The notes below the pieces were generated by a model. That model was not told the DNA's origin. It ran no database searches and saw only the letters and a list, made by a program, of their open reading frames with translations. Source: Agapanthus africanus (lineage: Eukaryota; Streptophyta; Magnoliopsida; Asparagales; Amaryllidaceae). From it: a DNA stretch of 64,000 nucleotides. The translations under genes were made by a program, and so were the position numbers. The DNA lies in assembly GCA_030015575.1 (NCBI GenBank), contig CM057338.1:778795864-778859863 (forward strand), given 5' to 3'. Of the stretch, positions 57,854 to 64,000 are shown piece after piece; position 1 is the stretch's first letter, and every line of letters starts with the position of its first letter.

Positions 57854-59982
57854 TGTTGGATATAGTGCCCTCAGAGTCAATTATTAGATCACAGGCACGT
57901 GATTGCAATGATTGAGGGAGGACCTATGCCTGTAGGACAGTCTTACTCGAGATGATAGTATGCTATCTTGTTTATCTTTGTCATCGTGTACTGCTTTAGG
58001 TGACCTTACGAGTCGCTATTGCACGTTGATAGAGTCCCTAGGATTCTTGCTTAACTACCAGCAGTATGAGAGCGATCATATAAGTGAGAGCTGGAGTCTA
58101 TAAGCACATCCTTAAAAGGTCCCTAGTCGTGGGAGTTTCGAGACAGGGCATCGATTCTCCAGAGTAGACTAGTGTATACAGTCGAGACCCCGACAAGGGG
58201 CGGTGGCCGGTCTCACAAGCCACTGGTGTCAGTTGGTTCACCTAAGATGTATACAGGTGCTCATTGGGTTATGAGTACACCGGACAGGACTCGCCGGGAA
58301 CCTGCTAGTTAGGATTATACCAGACGTCAGATAGCAGTTCCCTGGTGACATGTGTACAGGTTAGTTCATCGACCTGAGATCGTCATTTGTCTCGTGTGAG
58401 TTCCCACTGTGCTTTGATTACTACCCTATCACGGCTCAAAGGAGTCGTGCAAACAGGTTTTAGTTGGGTACAGTCCCGAGCCACATGGAGGCAGTGAGTG
58501 GATCTTCAGGGGTTCGTCTCTCCCGGTATTGGGGGTGAGGTCGCGCTGTGTCTAGGAGAGCCAGAACATGGAAAGTCCTTGGCCAAGGCAGGAGATTTGC
58601 TGGTAGGTATTCCAGTAGTATCTCAGGGTGTTCTGGGCTACACTCCGACACGACTTGTACCGCTATTGGGGGTCTGACTTTTACCAACCGCCTAGGCCCG
58701 CCATGCGATGCTCATAGACGAACGGACCGGACTGTACGGATATTGTCACTGACAGGCTCAGTAGGGTGTCAGGATGAGTTCGCTCATCGACGTCCCTTTT
58801 GGTCAATAGCTGGTGGCCCGTCACGTATGGCTGATACCTCTGACGTGCTAGTGGTTAAATCCACAGCCATAGTATTGACGAGTCTTTAGAGTCCACCACA
58901 CAGACAGTTACTCAAGTTTCGGGCGAAACGCTGTAGAGGCCGTATGGAGATATGGCAGGGTTCGATCAGATACGTGCGGTATTGCACGGATCATGATCGG
59001 ACGGTTTTTACTAGCCGGCTTTGGCTTAAGCCGGATTCTAGTATTAGACAGCGTAGTTTTGTCTCTTTGCATTTGTGTTCAGTGGGAATACAAATACGGG
59101 CATGTATATGCAAAAGTGGGGTTTTCCTGTAATTTATTATGGGATCAGTTTTCTGAAGTTTCCAGTTTGCATTCCGTTCCGGCCGGTTTTCCTTTGTTCC
59201 TTCACGACCGGACTTTCGATTGAGGGGGGTTAATTGCAAGTTTACAATTAACTTACTTGTGAGGGGCTTTCTTGCTTTTGTGGCTTTATGATGAGACTAG
59301 CATCATGATGAGAATCTATTCTAGTCTTTTTCATTGCTTTTCTTATGATGGTTGTTTGATTTGATGAGAAATGAAATGGGTGTGACCATTTTATATTGTA
59401 TTATTCTTTTTTCCTTCTCTTGAAAAAAAATATTCCTTTTGAACTCCTCCACCATTCCATTCAAAGGGGCCGGCCATTTCATGAGTGAGGGAGAGAGAAG
59501 TTGATTTTTGATGTGTGGCAATTTGCTTCATCTCATTTTCTTGTAAAGGAAAAATGAAAGCACCATTTTTTCTTAACCTCATTCCTACCTCCATCCTTCC
59601 ATGGCAACTTCACATACCCCAAAGAGAAAACCTACTACTCTATTTTACAGCACATCTTGGACGCGTCGGCTAGCCAACTTCGCGCCCGAGTTGCCTCAGG
59701 CAAGAGGTGGTGAGCCCCGTAAAAGATTCCGGCTACGTGGTGCCCTTTCCGACGAGGAGGAGATGAACGGAGTTTCCGCGGGAGATCGGAGTGGAGACGA
59801 AGACCGAAGGACACGGATCGCTTGGTATACTTCTCTACCCGTATTTTAGTTTGCTAGTTGCTAGGTTAATGGCCCGATCCGGGTGAAAAGTGCGCGGTGG
59901 TGCCGGTTTGCTAGTTTGCAAAGTTTTTGTTCCGCGTTTCCGGCGTCGGATCGACGGCCGGGGGCGCCGCCGCAGACTTACA
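57854..59982 (+). repeat. 5' LTR of B3
   Basis: 2129 bp, TGTTGGATATAG to ...GACTTACA. It contains an 82-codon open frame (59601-59849) that begins ATGGCAACTTC and includes GALSDEE. The frame in B1 starts at the matching ATG and includes GVLSDEE. A polypyrimidine-rich segment precedes it (59400-59440). Confidence 0.9.
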
Positions 59983-60194
59983 TTGGTATCAGAGCCAGAT
60001 TATTAACCTAGCCTAACTTGCTCTAGTATGTTTAAAACCCGATCGAACAAAAAATCGCAAAAACCGTATTTCTAGTGCATGTGTTCTCTGTTGAAATTTT
60101 TCCAGCTCCAAAAATTTTTCAGGTTGTCTCAGAATAACTGTGCATGGATATAGAAGCAATCTGTGAAAATTTGGTCGCGCGATCTCTTCATACC

Positions 60195-60241
60195 GCCGCG
60201 GAACCACGGCCAAACCCATGCTTGGGCCGCGATTCCGCCGC
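60195..60241 (+). other. GC-rich stem after the PBS (B3)
   Basis: GCCGCGGAACC... pairs with ...GATTCCGCCGC around a 13-nt loop. It is placed about 200 nt after the PBS, as in family A. Confidence 0.62.
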
Positions 60242-60432
60242 GCTCTTGATTGATCCCTTGATCAAAATTTTGCAGATTGCTTCTGAGTGGGAAATAAGGA
60301 TTTTGGGATATTCCTTTTGGGCCCAGATTTTCTGTAAGTGCTACAGTAATGCTTTGGGGCCCACTTGGTAATATTTGTTCGATCGGATATTTTAAACATG
60401 CCCGTTCACAGTATTTACATTATATCTGCGAC

Positions 60433-60510
60433 CGTGAATGTCACTTGATCGATAAATCCCGTCTAACTGCTATAGCCCGGTTAGACGGATTTGCGAACGT
60501 GACATTCACG
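60433..60510 (+). other. Nested hairpin with CTATA loop (B3)
   Basis: Outer arms CGTGAATGTCAC (60433-60444) and GTGACATTCACG (60499-60510) are exact complements. Inner arms CCGTCTAAC (60459-60467) and GTTAGACGG (60480-60488) are exact complements. The loop starts TGCTATAG. Confidence 0.72.
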
Positions 60511-60614
60511 TTGATGTTCTGTGTGTTGCTGTGATGTTGCGGATCGGTCCGTGGAGGATAGCCTGGATGCAATGTTAGTACAGTTCTGTTTTATATGTAC
60601 ATTTTGAAAGTCGA

Positions 60615-62583
60615 TGTTCAACACCCCCAATACTTATGGGGAGGCGGAAATATAAATAACAATCTTGTTCTATGATTAAACATCGAATAACCGTATGAAT
60701 CGTTTGCTAAACAAGTTTTAACAAAAGCTATAGAGTTCTAAACTACTATGTTAAGAGATTATACCAAACGGTTCTAGTCCTTCGTCTTAATGTTATCTAC
60801 GGCCTCTTTGGATCTCCACGTCGTTTTCCGGCTTTCTTCCGTGATAGACGATCCACCCGAGAACCCTAATCCAAGCTATAACCTCTAAACTTGAGGTTTC
60901 TTAGTTTCTCTAGTTGCTAAATAGAGTAGCTAAGGTGATGTAGAGATAGGTTATGGAGTAATTAGTCTTTCCTAATCCTTGTTCTCAACTCATGAGGGGT
61001 AGGATTAGGCTTTGGTGAAGGAGAGAGAGCTTGAAGAGAGAGAGTGAGAAGATGATAATGATAATAATAATAATAATGAAATAGCTTCTCACTTGATATA
61101 TGAAACATAATGAATAAAAAGAAATGAATAATATGAGATTATTCATCATGTTTCATAAATGCAAGTGGGTGATTCATTATGTGAGTCATTAAGCATTTAA
61201 TAATGCATTAATGACATNNNNNNNNNNNNNNNNNNNNNNNNNNNNNNNNNNNNNNNNNNNNNNNNNNNNNNNNNNNNNNNNNNNNNNNNNNNNNNNNNNN
61301 NNNNNNNNNNNNNNNNNNNNNNNNNNNNNNNNNNNNNNNNNNNNNNNNNNNNNNNNNNNNNNNNNNNNNNNNNNNNNNNNNNNNNNNNNNNNNNNNNNNN
61401 NNNNNNNNNNNNNNNNNATAACCTGATACTAGAATCTGGCTTAAACCAAAGCCAGCTAGTAAAAACTATCTGAATGTCGCACGTGCGTTTAAACACGTAC
61501 GCGTTCGAACCTTTGTCGTAAAACCATACGACCTCTATATCTTTTCGCCTGGGTTTGGGAAATCTCTATGTGGGACTCTAAAGACTCAACTACTACGCTG
61601 GCAGTGGGTTTAACCACAGACCGCAAGCGGCACTAGCTGTACGTAACGGTCCCTAGGTAGTTGTCGATAAGAAAGCTGATGAGGTAACCCATCTGAAATC
61701 CTACTGAGCCTGTCTGTGACAATATCCGCGCAGTCCGGTCTGTTCGTCTAAGAGTATCACATGTACGGTCTAGGGAGGTGGTGGACGTCAGACCCCTAAT
61801 AACCGTACAAGTCGTGTCGGTATGGTTCAAGACCACCCGAGAATCTACTGATCATTCCATCAGTAATTCTCAATCAGCCCTGGCCAGGGACTTATGGTAA
61901 TGACCAACCGACCGCAGTGCGATATCAACTCCCTATACCGGGAGAGACGAATCCCTAACAGTCGCTCACTGCCTCCACGTGGCTCAGGACTGTGCCCAAC
62001 TGAAACCTGTTTGCACGACTCCTTTGAGCCGTGGTAGGGTAATAATCAAAGCACAGTGGGAACTCACACGAGACAAATGATGACCTTAAGTCAACGGACT
62101 ATCTGCACACATGTCACCTGAGAACTGCTATCTGACGTTAGGTATAATACCATCCAGTCAGTTCTCGGCGAGTCCTGTCCGGTGTACTCACACCCAGTGA
62201 GCATCTGTATACAATCTTAGGTGAACACCACCAATGGTTGCGGGACCAATCCATCGCCCCTCGTCAGGGTCTAGATATGTATACACTAGTCTACTCCGGA
62301 GTATCGATGCCCAATCTCGATACTCCTGCGACCAGGGACATCTAAGGGTGTGCCTATTGACTATCCAGCTCCCACTATTATGACTGCCATCACAACGCCG
62401 GTAGTCAGACATACACCCTATGGGATTTATCAACATATATATATAAATACCAAGTAAAATATATCATACGTTAAGACAAAGTCAAACCAAATAGCGTACT
62501 ATCATATCAAGCAAGACTGTCATGTACATACATATCCCAAGCATCCTATACAATGTAGGCCTCTAGGGCATATATATCCAACA
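60615..62583 (-). repeat. 3' LTR of C2, with assembly gap
   Basis: TG/CA ends and alignment to C1 place the borders. An ATA/ATG microsatellite lies at 61058-61078. A run of 200 N (61218-61417) falls inside; by comparison with C1 roughly 140 bp should be there, so the N count is probably a placeholder. Confidence 0.88.
61218..61417. other. Assembly gap (200 N)
   Basis: Exactly 200 undetermined bases. Open frames reported across it are artefacts. Confidence 0.99.
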
Positions 62584-64000
62584 ATCTCCCACTTGCACTA
62601 AGGCCTATAATTGCTGCAATGAGTACCCACTGTCTCTACCAGATCCAGTTGCTGGCGTACCGCATTCCCAACATCTCAAATAACCTCTCGAACTGTACTT
62701 GAGGAATGGCCTTGGTTAATGGATCTGTCGTGTTGTCTTTTGTGTCTACTCTCCGTATCTCAATCTCCCGACGATCCACGATCTCCCTGATCAGGTGAAA
62801 CCGGCTTAAGATATGCCTGGATTTCTGATGGGACCTTGGTTCCTTCGCTAAAGCTACAGCTCCATTGTTATCGCAATACAAAGGTATTGGATTGGCAATG
62901 GACGGAACCACCTGAAGTTCAGAAATGAACTTCTTCATCCAGACGGCCTCTTTTGCGGCTTCACTAGCAGCTATATACTCAGCCTCCATAGTTGAGTCTG
63001 CGACGGTATCTTGTTTGGAACTCTTCCAACATACCGCCCCTCCATTGAGGGTAAACACAAAACCCGAAATGGATTTAGAATCATCTTTGTCGCTTTGGAA
63101 GCCGGAGTCGGTAAAAGCCTCTACCTGGAGGTCCCCATTACCGTAAATCAAGAACATCTCCTTAGTCCTTCTCAGGTACTTGAGAATGTTCTTCACCGCT
63201 ATCCAATGTTTCTCACCTGGGTCAGACTGATACCTGCTTACTACACTAAGTGCGTAAGCTACATCCGGTCTGGTACATAACATCGCATATATTATTGATC
63301 CTACCGCCGAAGCGTAGGGTATAATGCCCATGCGAGCCCTCTCTTCATTAGTCTTTAGAGACATCTCTTTGGAGAGGGTGATTCCGTGACAAGCGGGCAT
63401 ATTACCGCGCTTGGAATCTTCCATACTAAATCTCTTTAGTATAGTGTCTATATACCAGGACTGTGAAAGTCCCAATGTTCTATTAGATCCATCACGATAG
63501 ATCTTAATACCCAGAATGTATGATGCATCTCCCAAGTCTTTCATAGAGAATTTTTGTGATAAGAAGAGCTTTACTGATTGTAGTATAGGGATATCATTCC
63601 CTATCAGTAGTATGTCGTCGACGTACAAAACGAGGAAGACTACTGCTCCTTCTACAATCTTCCTATAAATACATGGTTCATCTACATTTTTGATAAAGTC
63701 AAATTCCTTGACTGTTTCATCAAAGCAGATGTTCCAACTCCGCGATGCTTGCTTTAACCCATAAATGGATTAAGCAATTTGCACACTCTTCCGCTGCTCC
63801 CACTGTCTAAGAAACCTTCTGGTTGATCCATGTAAACACTCTCTTCTAGATGTCCATTTAGAAAAGCTGTTTTTACATCCATTTGCCAGATTTCATAGTC
63901 ATGGAAGGCAGCAATGGCAAGCATGATCCGAATGGATTTAATCATAGCTACTGGTGAAAAGTTTCATCATAGTCCAATCCTGGTCTTTGACGAAAACCAT
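62584..64000 (-). pseudogene. pol: Copia pol of C2 (RT and RNase H), runs off window
   Basis: The longest open part (62636-63628, 330 codons) begins at the YVDD box (63614-63625) and continues through the RNase H acidic motifs FTDS, MEAEY and CDNNGA to the natural C-terminus (LGMRYASNW, stop near 62636). Upstream RT motifs (QMDVKTAFLNG, FRQRPGLDYDET) are present but in other frames: a deletion near 63765 and a missing C near 63960 break the frame. It is better preserved than C1, whose C-terminal CAG is a stop. Confidence 0.92.

Larger units (their letters stand above)
57854..60614 (+). mobile_element. Family B element, 5' part (B3)
   Basis: A 5' LTR (57854-59982), PBS (59984-59995) and about 620 bp of leader lie inserted in the C1 pol (candidate TSD CCATC, 57849-57853). 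The leader is interrupted at 60615 by C2. The rest, with gag/pol if any, should lie right of the window. Confidence 0.88.
59983..60614 (+). other. PBS and leader of B3
   Basis: The PBS TGGTATCAGAGC is at 59984-59995. A strong GC-rich stem follows (60195-60211 with 60225-60241, 14 of 17 pairs). The nested hairpin is at 60433-60510, the most perfect of its set (12-bp outer, 9-bp inner). There is no coding sequence before C2 interrupts. Confidence 0.82.
60615..64000 (-). mobile_element. Family C copia element, 3' part (C2)
   Basis: On the minus strand: pol from 64000 (continuing beyond the window) to 62636, a polypurine tract (complement ATCTCCCACTTGCA from 62584) and a 3' LTR (60615-62583). 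It interrupts the B3 leader (candidate TSD GTCGA, 60610-60614). Confidence 0.9.

Noticed and set aside
61197..61496. Open frames across the N run
   Set aside because: They are artefacts of undetermined bases.

Overview
This window looks like nuclear DNA of a flowering plant from a gene-empty, retrotransposon-packed region; the species cannot be told from the sequence. Almost every base belongs to LTR retrotransposons nested in one another. I found no host gene, tRNA, rRNA or CRISPR array. All readable protein sequence is Ty1/copia-type pol (protease - integrase - reverse transcriptase - RNase H order), and every copy is broken. Names used here: family A, B and C are related copia families with LTRs of about 2.0-2.2 kb, an initiator-Met primer-binding site (TGGTATCAGAGC) and a polypurine tract; family D has LTRs of about 4.2 kb and a non-coding interior of about 3.3 kb, resembling the LARD class of non-autonomous elements.

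Layout. 1-9360 (+): an old family A element (element 1) without its 5' end, with leader, decayed pol and a 3' LTR that is split by a second, solo LTR (5408-7633). 9361-10642 (-): truncated A-type LTR. 10643 to about 17345 (-): partial D element. About 17346-19993 (-): leader and 5' LTR of an A-like element. 19994-20731 and 32476-34172 (+): a D LTR split by a complete D element, 20732-32475 (-), with TSD TGCAC. 34173-36030 (+): copia pol remnant. 36031-38135 (+): solo B LTR with TSD AGTAT. 38230-38696 and 49310-50904 (+): another B LTR, split by a complete, young family A element (38697-49309, TSD TATTA, two 2219-bp LTRs about 99% identical). 50905-51453: start of that B element's interior. 51454-54159 (-): D LTR. 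54160-57853 (-): family C LTR and pol. 57854-60614 (+): B 5' LTR and leader. 60615-64000 (-): a second C LTR (with a 200-N gap) and pol, running off the window. The right half is a chain of nested insertions: B2, then D4, C1, B3 and C2.

The young family A element is the centre of interest. It moved recently, yet its pol is one frame with four stops and it has no recognisable gag. In place of gag it carries a 2.8-kb leader with a series of RNA-like structures. Three small hairpins differ between the two A copies by compensatory base-pair changes. A nested hairpin with a CTATA-containing loop is shared with family B. A GC-rich stem follows the PBS, and there is a GAAA-tetraloop hairpin. This suggests an RNA that is recognised in trans by proteins of other elements. 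Family D, also non-coding, shares a block of about 230 bp with the A leader and has its own LTR hairpin that covaries across five copies.

All comparisons were made by eye within the window; no database or folding program was used.
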